Source: Geotrypetes seraphini
Taxonomy: Eukaryota; Chordata; Amphibia; Gymnophiona; Dermophiidae
Direction: 5' to 3'
DNA: 64,000 nt
NCBI RefSeq assembly: GCF_902459505.1
Contig: NC_047095.1
Location: 115,631,380-115,695,379, forward strand
Position 1 is the stretch's first letter; each line of letters starts with the position of its first letter. A model generated the notes under the pieces. It had not been told where the DNA came from. It worked only from the letters and a program-made list of their open reading frames with translations, and did not search any database. This document shows positions 24,601 through 33,778 of this stretch, in pieces. Both the position numbers and the translations under genes were made by a program.

Positions 24601-27600
24601 ATTGGGTGCGTCAAAGGGAAAGAAATCAAAACTTGCAGTGCCAATGAGAAATGCCAAACCATCAAAGCTTACTTTGGTAAATACCTTTCTGTCTCCTCCA
24701 GCCCCATCACTTCCTGGTTCCCAGCCTTGTATACTGAAGCCAAGCTGGGGTTTGTCTCACAGCATCCCAGGCCTGCAGTGTCCTGCTTTTTTCCCTCAGA
24801 AAAACTGGAAAACATACAGCCAGGGCTCAGGGTAAATTAAAACTGGCTGAGACAGGCCTTGGTGACTTGTATACGCAGCTAATGCTGTCAGTGACCAAGC
24901 GATGCCACATTTTATGAATTACAGAGAAAAACAAGAGTCTACCAGAAAATACCCTTCCATACAGTGTCAGAGCCTGGTGCCAGTACTGATCCAGTGTCAC
25001 ATAGTGCAGGGATAGGCAATTCCAGTCCTCATAGAAACATAGAACATGACAGCAGAAAAGGGCCACGGCCCATCTAATGGCCCACCCCCTAACTACCTCC
25101 ATGAAGAGATCCCACATGCCAATCCCATCTTTTCTTAAAATATGGCACGCTGCTGGCCTCAATTACCTGTTGTGGAAGATTATTCCAGCGATCAACCACC
25201 CTTTCGGTGAAGAAATATTTTCTGGTGTCGCCATGAAATTTCCCACCCCTGATTTTCAAAGGATGCCCTCTTGTTGCCGTGGGTCCTTTAAGGAAAAAGA
25301 GATCCTCTTCCACCTCGATACGGCCCGTGACATATTTGAACGTCTCGATCATGTCTCCCCTCTCTCTGCGTTCCTTGAGTGAGTACAGCTGCAACTTACC
25401 CAGTCGTTCCTCATACGGGAGATCCTTGAGTCCTGAGACCATCCTGGTGGCCATTCGCTGAACCGACTCAACTCTCCGCACATCTTTTTGATAATGCGGC
25501 CTCCAGAATTGTACACAGTATTCCAGATGGGGATCTCACCATGGATCTGTACAACGGCATTATGACCTCGGGCTTACGGCTGACGAAACTTCTACGGATA
25601 CAGCCCATGATTTGTCTAGTCCTGGATGAAGCTTTCTCCACTTGATTGGCAGTCTTCATGTCTTTGCTAATAATCACCCCCAAGTCACATTCTGCTACAG
25701 TCCTTGCTAGGATCTCACCATTTAGGGTGTAAGTCCTGCATGGATTTTTGCCGCCAAGGTGCATGACCTTGCATTTTTTTGGCATTGAAACTTAGTTGCC
25801 AAGTCATTGACCAATGCTCCAGGCGGAGTAAATCCTGCGTCATACTGTCGGGCATTGAGTTTTTGTCGGGCACTGTGCTTTCATCCGTTGTGCGGTTGCC
25901 TACTATGTTATATAGTTTGGTGTCATCGGCGATTAATGTAATTTTACCTCGAAGCCCCTCAGCCTCTTACAAAGTCTCTTACAAAGATGTTAAATAGGAT
26001 CGGGCCCAAGACCGAGCCCTGGGGCACTCTGCTGATCACCTCCGTCGTATCGGAGAAGGTACCGTTTACCACTACCCTCTGAAGTTTACCTCTAAGCCAG
26101 TCCCTAACCCATGCGGTTAATGTTTCACCCTGTCCCATCAAACCCATCTTGCTCAATAACCTGCGGTGTGGGACGCTATCAAATGCTTTGCTGAAGTCCA
26201 AGTACATGATGTCTAGGGACTCCCCTATATCCAGCTTTCTTGTTACCCAGTCAAAGAAGCTGATCATATTTGATTGGCAGGACCTTCCCTTCGTAAAACC
26301 ATGTTGATGGGGATCTCGTAGATTCTCCTCGTTCAGGATCGTATCCAATTGGCGTTTGATTACAGAATTACAGAATTATATGGCGCAGGACCTGCTTACA
26401 TTGGAAAGTTGGTCCTCAACCTGGCAGCTAGGCTTCAATGCTAAGAAATGTAAGGTCATGCACCTCGGAAGCGGAAATCCATGCAGGACGTACTTCTTGA
26501 ATGGAGAAACTTTAACTAGGACTTCAGCAGAACGAGATTTAGGAGTAATCATCAGTGCAGACATGAAAACTGCCAATCAAGTGGAGAAGGCTTCATCTAA
26601 GGCAAGGCAGATATTGGGTTGTATCAATAGAAGTTTCGTCAGCTGAAAGCCTGAAGTCATAATGCCGTTGTACAGGGCCATGGTGAGACCTCATCTGGAG
26701 TACTGTGTGCAATTCTGGAGGCCACATTACAGTAAAGATGTGCGCAGAATTGAATCGGTTCAGCGGATGGCCACCAGGATGATCTCGGGGCTCAAGGGTC
26801 TCTCGTAGGAAGAGAGACTGAACAAATTGCAGCTCTACACTCTCGAGGAACGTAGGGAGAGGGGAGACATGATCGAAACATTTAAGTACCTCACGGGACG
26901 TGTCGAAGTGGAAGATGATATTTTCTTTCTCAAGGGACCCTCGGCCACAAGAGGGCACCCGCTCAAACTCAGGGGCGGAAAATTTCATGGCGACACCAGA
27001 AAGTATTTCTTCACAGAGAGAGTGGTTGATCATTGGAACAAGCTTCCAGCGCAGGTGATCGAGGCAGACAGCGTGCCAGACTTTAAGAATAAATGGGATA
27101 CCCATGTGGGATCCCTACGAGGGTCAAGATAAGGAAATTGGGTCATTAGGGCATAGACAGGGGGTGGGTAAATAGAGTGGGCAGACTTGATGGGCTGTAG
27201 CCCTTTTCTGCCGTCATCTTCTATGTTTCTATGTTTCTATGATTAGTGTTTCCATAAGTTACTCACTATCAATGTGAGACTCACCGGTCTATAATTCTCA
27301 GCCTCCGTCCTGCATCCCTTTTTGTGGAGTGGAATGACGTTAGCCATTTTCCAATTCAACGGGACTCTTCCTGTATTTAGGGAAAGATTGAAGAGCGTGG
27401 ATAACGGTTCCGCCAGGACGTCACTCAACTCCATGAGCACTCCTCGAGAGCCGGAGCCGGAGCCAGGTCAGATTTTCAGGATATCCACAATAAATATGCA
27501 TGAGATAGATTTGCATCTCAAGGAGGCAATGCATGCAAATCCATCTCATACATATTCATTGTGGATATCCTGAAAACCTGACCTGGCTCCGGCTCTCAAG

Positions 27601-28241
27601 GACCGGAATTGTCTACCCCTGACATAGTGTAAGGGACATTCTTCCCTCTGAACCAGTACCAACCCAGTGTCCCAGCATGGGGTAAGGGAAACTCTTCCCT
27701 CTGAACCAGTACTGTCCCAGGGTCCCGGCATGGGATAAGGGAAATGTTTCCCTTTGAACCAGTTCTGACCCAGTGTCCCAGTGTAGGGTAAGGGAAACTC
27801 TTCCCTCTGAACCAGTACTGACCCTTTGTCCCGCATGGGGTAAGGGAAACTCTTCCCACTGAACCAGTACTGATCCAGTGTTCAAACATGGTGTTAGGGA
27901 CACTCTTCTCTCTGAACTAGGATCAACCCAGTATCTTAGTATGCTGTTAGGTGACACGTTTCTCTCTGAACTAGTACTGACTCCTTGTTTTCTTTGCTTT
28001 ATGATTTGAACTGTTCTCTTTCTTCCTCCGTACAGGCAATGCACCCCTATTCAGCAAACTGAACTGTGCAGACCAGGGTCCTGACAACTGCAACGTCTCA
28101 AAGCAGGTTGACAACACCTTCGGATATAACTACGAGAAAACCTGTTGCGCAGTTGACCTATGTAACTCTGCATCTGCTCTGCAACTCTCCCTCCTAGCTG
28201 GTTTTTCTGCTATGATCACCCTGCTTCTTAATCTCTCTTAG
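12594..28241 (+). CDS. Ly6/uPAR-domain GPI-anchored-type protein (gene A), 3 exons
   Basis: Spliced coding exons 12594-12645, 24557-24676 and 28036-28241 give 125 aa. Residues 1-17 are a signal peptide ([17 protein letters not shown]). The mature part is one LU three-finger domain with ten cysteines: C-x2-C-x8-C-x8-C-x5-C, then C-x7-C, then CC-x4-C-N. The CC-x-VDLCN ending is the family signature. One N-glycosylation sequon (NVS) is present. After LCN, the SASA stretch and a hydrophobic tail ending NLS suggest GPI attachment at the cell surface. Both introns are phase 1 with GT/AG ends (GTGAGT, GTAAAT; TTTTGACAG, CCGTACAG), the standard LU gene plan. LU proteins act as receptors, ligands or regulators; the specific role here is unknown and I assign no orthologue. 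No poly(A) signal is obvious before the next repeat. Confidence 0.9.
13510..13625 (-). repeat. L2-type 3' UTR fragment
   Basis: Antisense of the recurrent tail (GTAAGCTCT...GCGCTATAGAAAT type), seen here as TAGCGCACCTC...GAGCTTACAAGCTAA. Confidence 0.45.
13727..13950 (+). mobile_element. tRNA-derived SINE with MIR-like core
   Basis: The 5' part has a tRNA-like head (GTGGTTAAAGCTACAGCC; B-box-like GGCTCAAATCC). The core reads TGTGACCTTGGGCAAGTCAC, the hallmark of CORE/MIR-type SINEs. The tail resembles L2 3' ends (GGGAGAACCAAATAGAAA) and ends in AATAAATAA. It lies in gene A intron 1. Confidence 0.7.
14150..14740 (-). mobile_element. L2-type LINE 3' end, decayed
   Basis: The minus strand encodes a weak L2 C-terminus ([17 protein letters not shown] near 14625-14690). 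The 3' UTR includes antisense GTTAACCGAGTCGAGC (near 14470). Heavily diverged. Confidence 0.45.
14744..14970 (+). mobile_element. tRNA-derived SINE with MIR-like core
   Basis: Second, better preserved copy: CAGTGGTTAAAGCTACAGCC, B box GGTTCAAATCC, core TGTGACCCTGGGCAAGTCAC, and an L2-like tail (CCATTCTGAGCTGCCTTGGG) ending AATAAATAA. Confidence 0.75.
15109..15162 (+). repeat. SINE fragment
   Basis: Contains TGTGGGTTCAAACCCATGC and TGCTCCTTGTGATTCTGGGC, the B-box and core part of the same SINE. Confidence 0.5.
15168..15226. repeat. Mariner MITE terminal fragment
   Basis: GGGCTGAGAAGTTTTCAG followed by CCCCTCGTA is one terminus of the MITE family described at 16957 and 38616. Confidence 0.45.
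15227..15664. other. Unassigned intronic stretch
   Basis: The first 120 bp hold an old hAT-foldback-like arm (AATATTCATTGTGGATATCC). The rest is AT-rich with no gene. Confidence 0.3.
15665..15995 (+). mobile_element. L2-type LINE tail
   Basis: Contains a residual L2 C-terminus, then GATGAC..CTGTTTGTCTT-type sequence duplicated about 50 bp apart, then GTAAGCTCTTTGGAGC and TAGCGCTATAGAAATAATTC repeated at the end. Confidence 0.55.
16125..16310 (+). mobile_element. L2-type LINE tail, second copy
   Basis: Same tail as 15665-15995 (GTAAGCTCTTTCGAGCAGGG, TAGCGCTATAGAGATAATTC), including the CATGACATCCTGTTTGTC block. Confidence 0.55.
16311..16956. other. Unassigned intronic stretch
   Basis: Unique-looking sequence with a C run near 16495-16505 and two copies of CATGAATACAGCACA (16814 and 16890 regions; a third near 17521). 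No splice-flanked exon was found. Confidence 0.3.
16957..17170. mobile_element. Mariner-type MITE
   Basis: The inverted termini TACTAGGGGCCGCTGAAAAG and CTTCTCAGCAGCCCCCTTGTA bound 214 bp. Same size and ends as the copy at 38616-38832. No transposase. Confidence 0.65.
17171..17958. other. Unassigned intronic stretch
   Basis: Mostly unique. About 17870-17940 resembles a MIR/CORE-SINE body (CTGGGTTCTAATCC ... TATGACCTTGAGGG). No gene is seen. Confidence 0.3.
17960..18190. repeat. Decayed TAGGG-family foldback
   Basis: Inverted arms carry GGGAGGGCATCTGCC / GCAGATGCCCTCCC and TTTTCAAAACCCAG / GGGTTTGAAAAG. Confidence 0.45.
18573..20415. mobile_element. DNA transposon remnant split by a CR1
   Basis: The left end GGGCTAGAGATTCACTAAGC and the right end TTTGTGAATCTAGCCC form inverted termini. 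The inner parts share CATTTGCAT/ATGCAAATG-type motifs. A CR1 fragment (18903-19975) sits in the middle. The superfamily was not identified. Confidence 0.45.
18903..19975 (+). mobile_element. CR1-like LINE 3' half, open reading frame
   Basis: One uninterrupted frame (to 19879) from RT motif B onward: [20 protein letters not shown], motif [46 protein letters not shown] and [15 protein letters not shown]. It ends with 8-bp TTTCTATG repeats, the CR1-type 3' tail. It is 5'-truncated and lacks motif A and the endonuclease, but the lack of stops suggests a fairly young insertion into gene A intron 1. Confidence 0.85.
20554..20897. repeat. Direct repeat, copy 1
   Basis: Begins CTACTTATCACTTCTAAAG and includes AGATTCACTAAATATAGCG and CGCTCAGTGAGCGATTGAG. 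It is nearly identical to 21778-22108, with differences that include CpG/TpG sites. Confidence 0.85.
20929..21777 (-). mobile_element. DIRS-like retroelement fossil: leader and gag-like fragment
   Basis: On the minus strand a leader with GTTACTTACCTGTAACATAG precedes a gag-like frame starting [15 protein letters not shown], with a spaced Cys/His pattern I associate with amphibian DIRS-type ORF1. Only the 5' part remains, so it is broken. The leader recurs at 11809, 36817 and 60358. Family assignment rests on pattern memory; other LTR kin are possible. Confidence 0.4.
21778..22108. repeat. Direct repeat, copy 2
   Basis: Partner of 20554-20897 at an offset of 1224 bp. Together they bracket the DIRS-like fragment. 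Confidence 0.85.
22109..22760. other. Intronic repeat-like stretch, unassigned
   Basis: Contains the inverted repeat CTGATTGGC / GCCAATCAG and similar CCAATCAGGGACTT motifs (22330-22380), suggesting a DNA element interior. No gene. Confidence 0.3.
22761..23190. mobile_element. hAT element, left portion (CAGTGTTCTTCAACC)
   Basis: Starts CAGTGTTCTTCAACCACC, with the terminus repeated at 22832, and ends GGTTGAAAAACACTG. The octamer ATCTAAGT before it resembles ATCTAACA after the second block (23687-23694), suggesting one original insertion now split. Confidence 0.6.
23191..23587. repeat. Four-copy tandem repeat (105, 105, 90, 89 bp)
   Basis: Each unit starts CTCTAGAATGTTGCTACTTA and contains GGAATGAGGCATTATGACATC. 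The last two units lack about 15 bp. The array is flanked by two blocks of hAT sequence. Confidence 0.9.
23588..23686. mobile_element. hAT element, right portion
   Basis: Starts CAGTGTTCTTCAACCACTGG and ends GGTTGAAAAACACTG, matching the termini at 22761-23190. Confidence 0.65.
23708..23899. mobile_element. TAGGGTTACC-family foldback with 8-bp duplication
   Basis: Ends TAGGGTTACCAGATTTTAC and TCTGGTAACCCCTA. Flanks AGAAGAAG and AGAAGAAT match at 7 of 8, which supports hAT affiliation for the family. Confidence 0.75.
24187..24359. mobile_element. hAT foldback MITE
   Basis: Ends TAGGGGTCCCAAAAGTCCC and GGGACTTTGGGGACCCCTG. Flanks ATTTGGAA and CTTTTGAA match at 6 of 8. It lies about 200 bp upstream of gene A exon 2. 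Confidence 0.75.
24557..24676 (+). CDS. Gene A coding exon 2
   Basis: 120 nt between acceptor TTTTGACAG and donor G|GTAAAT, phase 1 at both ends. Encodes the first half of the LU domain, VKGLQC to KAYF, with cysteines 1-5. Confidence 0.9.
25031..27440 (-). mobile_element. CR1-like LINE inserted in the hAT
   Basis: The minus strand encodes [26 protein letters not shown] (RT motif A), [15 protein letters not shown] (motif B) and the usual C-terminal domain (25089-25481 and 25468-25785). The 3' tail at the left is CATAGAA-type. TCCTC at both junctions may be the target duplication. It is itself split by a second CR1 at 26363-27240. Confidence 0.85.
26363..27240 (+). mobile_element. CR1-like LINE 3' end nested in a CR1
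   Basis: The plus strand encodes [28 protein letters not shown] and [16 protein letters not shown], ending in TTTCTATG repeats. Flanking GATTA at 26358-26362 and 27241-27245 is a target duplication. Frames are interrupted, including a stop after FVS near 26644. Confidence 0.85.
28036..28241 (+). CDS. Gene A coding exon 3
   Basis: 206 nt from acceptor CCGTACAG to stop TAG. Encodes cysteines 6-10, the TCC-x-VDLCN motif and the hydrophobic GPI-signal tail. The pyrimidine tract before the acceptor is strong. Confidence 0.9.
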
Positions 28242-28348
28242 GAGCCAAATTCCAGGAACGCCAAGAAGATGGACCTAGAACTGGGAAGCCATCTTCCCTA
28301 ATGTGTCTCTTTGTTATTCCAAGGTCTCTCTCTGCTTGACTATCCAAT

Positions 28349-28522
28349 CCAGGGGTCTCCAAAGTCCCTCCATGAGGGCCGAATCCAGTCGGGTTTTCAG
28401 GATTTCCCCAATGAATATGCATAAGAACTATGTGCATGCACTGCTTTCAATGCATATTCATTGTGGAAATCCTGAAAACCCGACTGGATTCGGCCCTCAA
28501 GGAGGGACTTTGGAGAACCCTG
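28349..28522. mobile_element. hAT foldback MITE, exact 8-bp duplication
   Basis: 174 bp, ends CAGGGGTCTCCAAAGTCCC and GGGACTTTGGAGAACCCTG. ATCCAATC flanks both sides exactly (28341-28348 and 28523-28530). It lies 108 bp past the stop of gene A and may be in its 3' UTR. Confidence 0.95.
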
Positions 28523-28837
28523 ATCCAATCCATCCCGCCCCTTAAAGACCTCTGCCCCTTCCATCAAACGCTCACTTCCCCCAGCCTTCCAGCAACATTT
28601 ACTCCTTCTTCATCTCTCTCCTCCACCACCAGCACTCTCCCATCTACCTCCGATTCCTCTTCCCCATCACCATCAGTACCTCCTTCTCCTCCCTCTCCTG
28701 TACCATCAATAACACTTATCTGTCTATCACATAGAGTTTTCCTCTCCAAACCTTAGTATACCTTCCCTCTTAAAACCAAGGACACCTTTCCCATCTTACT
28801 TACAATGTACACTCATGCCACTTACCACTTCTCCCTG

Positions 28838-29700
28838 TCATAAGAACCTAAGAATTGCCAGTATCCTTTCCAAGTACCTAGCTAGATCCCAAGTAGTAAA
28901 ACAGATTCTGAGTTTATATGGAATTTTCTCTCCACTGCTATCCTTTACTTTCAACTCCTCTCGCTTCTAGTCCACAAGGAATATATACAAATTTAAACTA
29001 GCTTTACTTTCAATAAGAGGGATTAAAACCCTAGGCAAGCTCTCTCACTCTCTGTCTTTCACTATGGTAAAAGCATGGAATGACCTCCCTCCTATTATTA
29101 GAAATACTTCTCTGACATTTTTTAGAAAAACCTTGAAAACATATTTGTTTCAAAAATTCTTAGCAGATAGTTGAAAGAAAGAATGTCCAAAATTATTTTT
29201 ATCTAATGACAGATTTATGAATTGTCGTTCCTTGTTCATTTTATCTTAGCTTTTCTAATGTATTTATGTTAAGTTTTGTTAACCGGTTCGAGTCCCTTAT
29301 GGGAATGATCCTGTATATAAAAACAAAAGATTAGATTATGCTACTTATCCTAGGAATAAGCAGTGAATTTCCCCAAGCCACCTCAATAATGGTCTCTGGA
29401 CTTCTCTTTTAGGAAATTATTCAACCCCTTTTTTAAACCCCGCTAAGCTAACTGATTTCACCACATTTTCCGGCAACAAATTCCAAAGTTTAATTACATG
29501 TGTGAAGAAATATTTTCTCTTGTTTGTTTTAAATCTACTACTTAGTAGCTTCATCGCATGTCACCTAGTCCTAGTATTTTTGGAAAGCGTGAACAAGTGA
29601 TTTGCATCTAACCTTTCCACTCCACTCATTATTTTATAGACCCTGAGTCACCTCTTCTCCAAGCTGAAGAGCCCTAGCCGCTTTAGCCCTCCCACTATGC
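28838..29700 (-). mobile_element. CR1 3' end split by an L2 tail
   Basis: 28838-28905 and 29341-29700 are antisense CR1 3' sequence (CATAAGAACCTAAGAATTGCC; GCTACTTATCCTAGGAATAAG; the usual C-terminal domain). An L2 3' end lies between them. Confidence 0.7.
28906..29340 (+). mobile_element. L2-type LINE 3' end
   Basis: Encodes AWNDLPPIIRN and FRKTLKTYLFQKF, then TTTTGTTAACCGGTTCGAGTC and a GATTAGATTA tail. It is inserted in a CR1 3' UTR. Confidence 0.7.
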
Positions 29701-30187
29701 ACAAATGTTTTTCTTCCCCATCAGACCTCCCTCCAGAACACCATCCTTCCCTCCACCACCCTTCTCAGACTATTAGAATGAAGTCACGTCTCGGGCTTTG
29801 ATTGTATGCATTACCTATGTACATAGCCTGCCAAGTTTGGTTAAGAAAATATTCTCCAGTTTTTCAGAATCTATTTAAGCTTCGAGAGAAGTTTAGAAAA
29901 TTTATGAGCATATTATCAGCATGGAGCACAAAAAAAGAAATCCTCTTTCTCCACTAAATACAATGAAAGCCCCAACAAACAACACTGTCCATGAATGGGC
30001 AGCAAAGTGGAGTTGCTGGGTCAAGTTTCTTCATCTACAGAAGTCCCTCTGTTGCCATACCATTTGTCACTGTCAGCTATGTTTAACGGCGTGATATATA
30101 TTTTCTAGCGCATAAAACTGTGTCACTCCTACAAAAACTTAAATGCTTACCAACTTATATTCTTATCAATGAACTTGGTTATTACTA
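29701..30187. other. Unassigned intergenic stretch
   Basis: Unique-looking, AT-rich. No gene or clear repeat. Confidence 0.3.
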
Positions 30188-30776
30188 CTGTGTTTGCCCC
30201 AAAATTACTAATGTGTTTGACCCATATTAATTCTGGGTCCAAAAAACACATTAGGACTTATTTTTGTGGGATGCCTTATTTTTTTTTCATGTACAACAAT
30301 CATCTCTCCCTTCCTCTCCTTCACCCCAATCCTTCCTCTGTCCTTTCTCCCCTCCACCCATGTGCAGCATCTTTCCTCCCCTCTCACCCATCCCCATGTG
30401 CAACATCTTTCTATCCCTCCCTCCCATCCCCCTGTGCAGCAGAACCCCACTGACCCTCCCACTGTGAGACATCACAGTGATGCAGCAGAGGGAAGGCCCC
30501 TGGCGAGAAAGGCTGCGAAGCAGCCCATTCAGAGCGCTGCCACTGCTACTGCTTTAGGAGGCCTCGGAGAGGAGGTATGTCAGGTCTCACTGGGGTGCTG
30601 AATCGACGAGTCCAATTTTTTGGGCAAATCGGGCAGCACTAGTGTCAGGGAAGGAGTCAGGGAATGTCAGGGACATTTGGGAGAGGAGGGGAGGCTTCAG
30701 GGGTCGATCTTAATTAGGGCTTCTATTAGGAGCATCTTTAAAAATCATGCTAGGGCTTATTTTCGGGGAAACACAG
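30188..30776. mobile_element. Tc/mariner-type MITE
   Basis: Inverted termini CTGTGTTTGCCCCAAAAT and ATTTTCGGGGAAACACAG with flanking TA (30186-30187 and 30777-30778). The interior is C-rich with no transposase. Confidence 0.65.
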
Positions 30777-30778
30777 TA

Positions 30779-31237
30779 GTACATCGACTCCACGTTGTTG
30801 ACTTATTATCAGCATGCGCATGTTCTCTGAATTAGCTTTTAAAGCATGTGATTCTCCTGGTGATATCACGATATCTGTCCCTGGATGCGATGAGCCATTG
30901 GCTAGATGACCAGCGCAGGGGCCACTCCCACTCTTTCAGATGATGGCACACGCAGCTCGTTGGTGTCCCTGAGCTGCACAAAATAGAATCGCTTACTCTA
31001 CATGCCATTGACCTGAAAGACCTATTTGTCAATCTCTGTTCTTTGCTGTCTCCATCATGCTGTGTATGACGCCTCAGGTGACAACCTTTCCATGCAAAGA
31101 TGTAAATAAAATTAAAGATTTTAAAGTGTATCGTGTGTTAACTTTTCTACTGACTGTTTACTCCCAGAGTAACAAAGCAACCCACTGGCAGTTTATATGC
31201 CTGCCACCCCGTGGTGTAGTATGGATAGGAGGCACCT
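30779..31237. other. Unassigned intergenic stretch
   Basis: No supported gene. About 31060-31190 is AT-rich and unique-looking. Confidence 0.3.
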
Positions 31238-31287
31238 GAGCCCCCCCTGAGGAGAGACTGGAAGCCCTGAATATGTATACCCTAGAG

Positions 31288-32496
31288 CAGTGGTCTCAAA
31301 CTCAAACCCTTTGCGGGGCCATATTTTGGATTTGTAGGTACTTGGAGGGCCGCAGAAAAAATAGTTAATGTCTTATTAAAGAAATGACAATTTTGCATGA
31401 GGTAAAACTCTTTATAGTTTATAAAACTTTCCTTTAACAGTTAAAAGGAAAGATATATAAACTATAAAGAGTTTTACCTCATGCAAAATTGTCATTTCTT
31501 TAATAAGACATTAACTATTTTTTTTGCGGCCCTCCAAGTACTCTAATTTTTTCTGCAGCACTCACATTTAAAGTTCAATATCTTTTCTTTCTCAAAACTG
31601 GCACATTTCAATCACTAAATTGAAAATAAAATCATTTTCCTACCTTTGTTTGGTAATTTCATCAGTTTCTGGTTGCACTTTATTCTTCTGACTGTGCATC
31701 CAATACTTCTTCCCTTCTTTCAGCCTCCTGTATGCTTCCTCTCCTCCAGACCTCATTCCCTCCCCCAACTTTTTCTTTCTTTCTCTGTCTCTCTTTCTCT
31801 ATTCCGTGCCCCATTTTTTGCTTTGTTTCTGGTTCCCTGTCCCCCCTCCTTCTTTCTTCCTTCCTCCGTGCCCCATTTTTTGCTTTTTTTTCTGGCTCCC
31901 TGTCCCCACCCCACCTTCTTTCTTTCTTTCTTTCTTCCTTCCTTCCTGCCCTCCCCCATGCCACCACCGCCGCCGCAGAATAGGCTGTTGCTGCTGCCGC
32001 TATCGGGAACAGGCCATCTCCCTGCTTCTCTTCTGCACGGGGCCAACCAACTCTCACTGCCCGATGTCAATTCTAACGTCGGAAAGGACGTTCTGGGCAG
32101 CCAGGCAGCGATTGGCTAGCCAGAACGTCCTCTCGACGTCAGAATTGACGTCGGGCCGCCAGAGTTGGTCGGCCCTGCAGGGAAGAGAACAGTGGACCGC
32201 CCCCCCCCTTGGTATGCCACTGGAACAGCAACGTGTCTGGCCGGCTCATTCGTTCAAAGCCGCGGGTGGCGGCTCCTTCCGAGATCCTTGCCTGTGTCTG
32301 AAGCCTCTGATGTTGTGACATCAGAGAGGCTTCCGATGCAGGAGTGGATAGCGCAAGGAGCCGCCAACCCGCGGCTTTGAGCGAACGAGCCGGCTGCTGC
32401 TCCAAAAGGAAGAGAATGATGGCCTCCAGACCGCGGGCCGCAAATAAAACCTGGAGAGCCACATGCGGCTCGCGGGCCTCGTGTTTGAGACCGCTG
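31288..32496. mobile_element. hAT element, 1.2 kb, exact 8-bp duplication
   Basis: Ends CAGTGGTCTCAAACTCAAA and GTGTTTGAGACCGCTG. CCCTAGAG flanks it at 31280-31287 and 32497-32504. It interrupts the CR1 reading frame. No transposase frame is recognised; it holds a 204-bp palindrome at its left side. Confidence 0.9.
31338..31541. repeat. 204-bp near-perfect palindrome
   Basis: Arms 31338-31423 and 31456-31541 are complementary at all but about one position, and the 32-nt centre is itself partly self-complementary. Confidence 0.9.
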
Positions 32497-33089
32497 CCCT
32501 AGAGGAAAGGAGAGACAGGGGAGATATGATTCAGATGTTCAAATACTTGAAGGGTATTAACGTAGAACAAAATCTTTTCCAGAGAAAGGAAAATGTTAAA
32601 ACCAGAGGACATAATTTGAGGTTGAGGGGTGGTAGATTCAAAGGCAATGTTAGGAAATTCTACTTTACGGAGAGGGTAGTGGATGCCTGGAATGCGCTCC
32701 TGAGAAAGGTGGTGGAGAGTAAAACTATGACTGAGTTCAAAGAAGCTTGGGATGAACACAGAGGATCTAGAATCAGAACATAATATTAAAAATTGAACTA
32801 TGGCCAGTACTGGGCAGACTTGCACGGTCTGTGTCTGTATATGGCCATTTGGTGGAGGATGGGCTGGGGAGGGCTTCAATAGCTGGGAGGGTGTAAATGG
32901 GCTGGAGTAGGTTTTAATGGAGATTTCGGCAGTAGAAACCCAAGCACAGTACCGGGAGAGCTTTGGATTCTTGCCCAGAAATAGCTAAGAAGAAAAAAAT
33001 AAAAAATTTAAATTGAATCAAGTTGGGCAGACTGGATAGACCGTTCGGGTCTTTATCTGCCGTCATCTACTATGTTACTATGTTCCCTC

Positions 33090-33425
33090 CCCATTCCACA
33101 CTTGCACTCTCCCTCCTACCCCCCCCCCATACCTCTTAATCTTCACTAGCGTGAGTGGCTTCTGCAAGCATGCTCCTCGCGCCAGCTTTGGATATCCCTC
33201 TGACATCACTTCCTGGCCCCGTGACCCGGAAGTGATTCAGAGGGGATCCAGTCTGGTGCTAACAACAGACAGAAGCTAATACGGAGGTACAGGGTGGGGG
33301 AGGAGGGATGGCACGAGGGTGACGTGGTGTGGCAGGGTGGGGCGGAGAGGTGCCAGTGCCCCCACCAACTTGGCTCTCAGTGCGGTCTGCATCCCCCCCC
33401 TTTACTACGCCACTACTGCCGCTGG
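33090..33425. repeat. Dispersed repeat with GTGACCCGGAAGTGAT motifs
   Basis: Shares with 52345-52780 and 47810-48050 the pattern of a ...AAGTGATGTCAGAG or ATCACTTC core, TAATAAGGGGG or TTTACTACGCCAC edges and a C/G-rich interior. Superfamily not identified. Confidence 0.35.
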
Positions 33426-33778
33426 CTGTGGTCCCAGATACTCAATGCTGGGCCATGTCCAAGCACTAGCACTGAATATTCCATTCTAGGTTGGCCACTA
33501 TAGCGTATGCAGATAAGAGGAATAACCAGCCGCTGACCACATAAGCTGAACCACCTAAAGATAGGACTGCTATTGGATCAAAGGACACTTGATTGCGGTC
33601 AGTTCTGAGTGGCCATTTCAGCGCGATGAATTTCCAATTTCAGATTTTCACAAAATGCCATATGAAATTATTTTTGGGTCTCAGTAAAATGCACCTTCCT
33701 TCCTTCCTTGCATACGTGTGGATTTTACGTGTTGCTAAAGAGGAGAGTACATAAAATCGTTACAGATCCTTGAATTCT
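33426..33778. other. Unassigned intergenic stretch
   Basis: Unique-looking; no gene. Confidence 0.3.

Larger units (their letters stand above)
25007..27621. mobile_element. hAT foldback MITE split by nested LINEs
   Basis: Left end CAGGGATAGGCAATTCC; right end GGAATTGTCTACCCCTG. Exact 8-bp duplication ACATAGTG at 24999-25006 and 27622-27629. The element proper is about 200 bp; 25031-27440 is a later CR1 insertion. Confidence 0.9.
24955..27995. repeat. About 60-bp minisatellite, split by a hAT element
   Basis: Units contain CCCTCTGAACCAGTACTGA, CCCAGTGTCCCAGCATGGG and GTAAGGGAAACTCTTC. One unit lies left of the hAT insertion (24955-25006) and about six lie right of it (27630-27995), ending roughly 40 bp before gene A exon 3. 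Confidence 0.8.
31238..33085 (+). mobile_element. CR1-like LINE 3' end split by a hAT
   Basis: 31238-31287 and 32505-33085 are contiguous in the element: RLEALNMYTLEE then ERRDRGDMIQMFKYLKG...FYFTERVVDAWNALL. The 3' UTR has AACCCAAGCACAGTACCGGG and a CTATGTTACTATGTT tail. The same 3' UTR recurs at 56005-56163. Confidence 0.8.
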
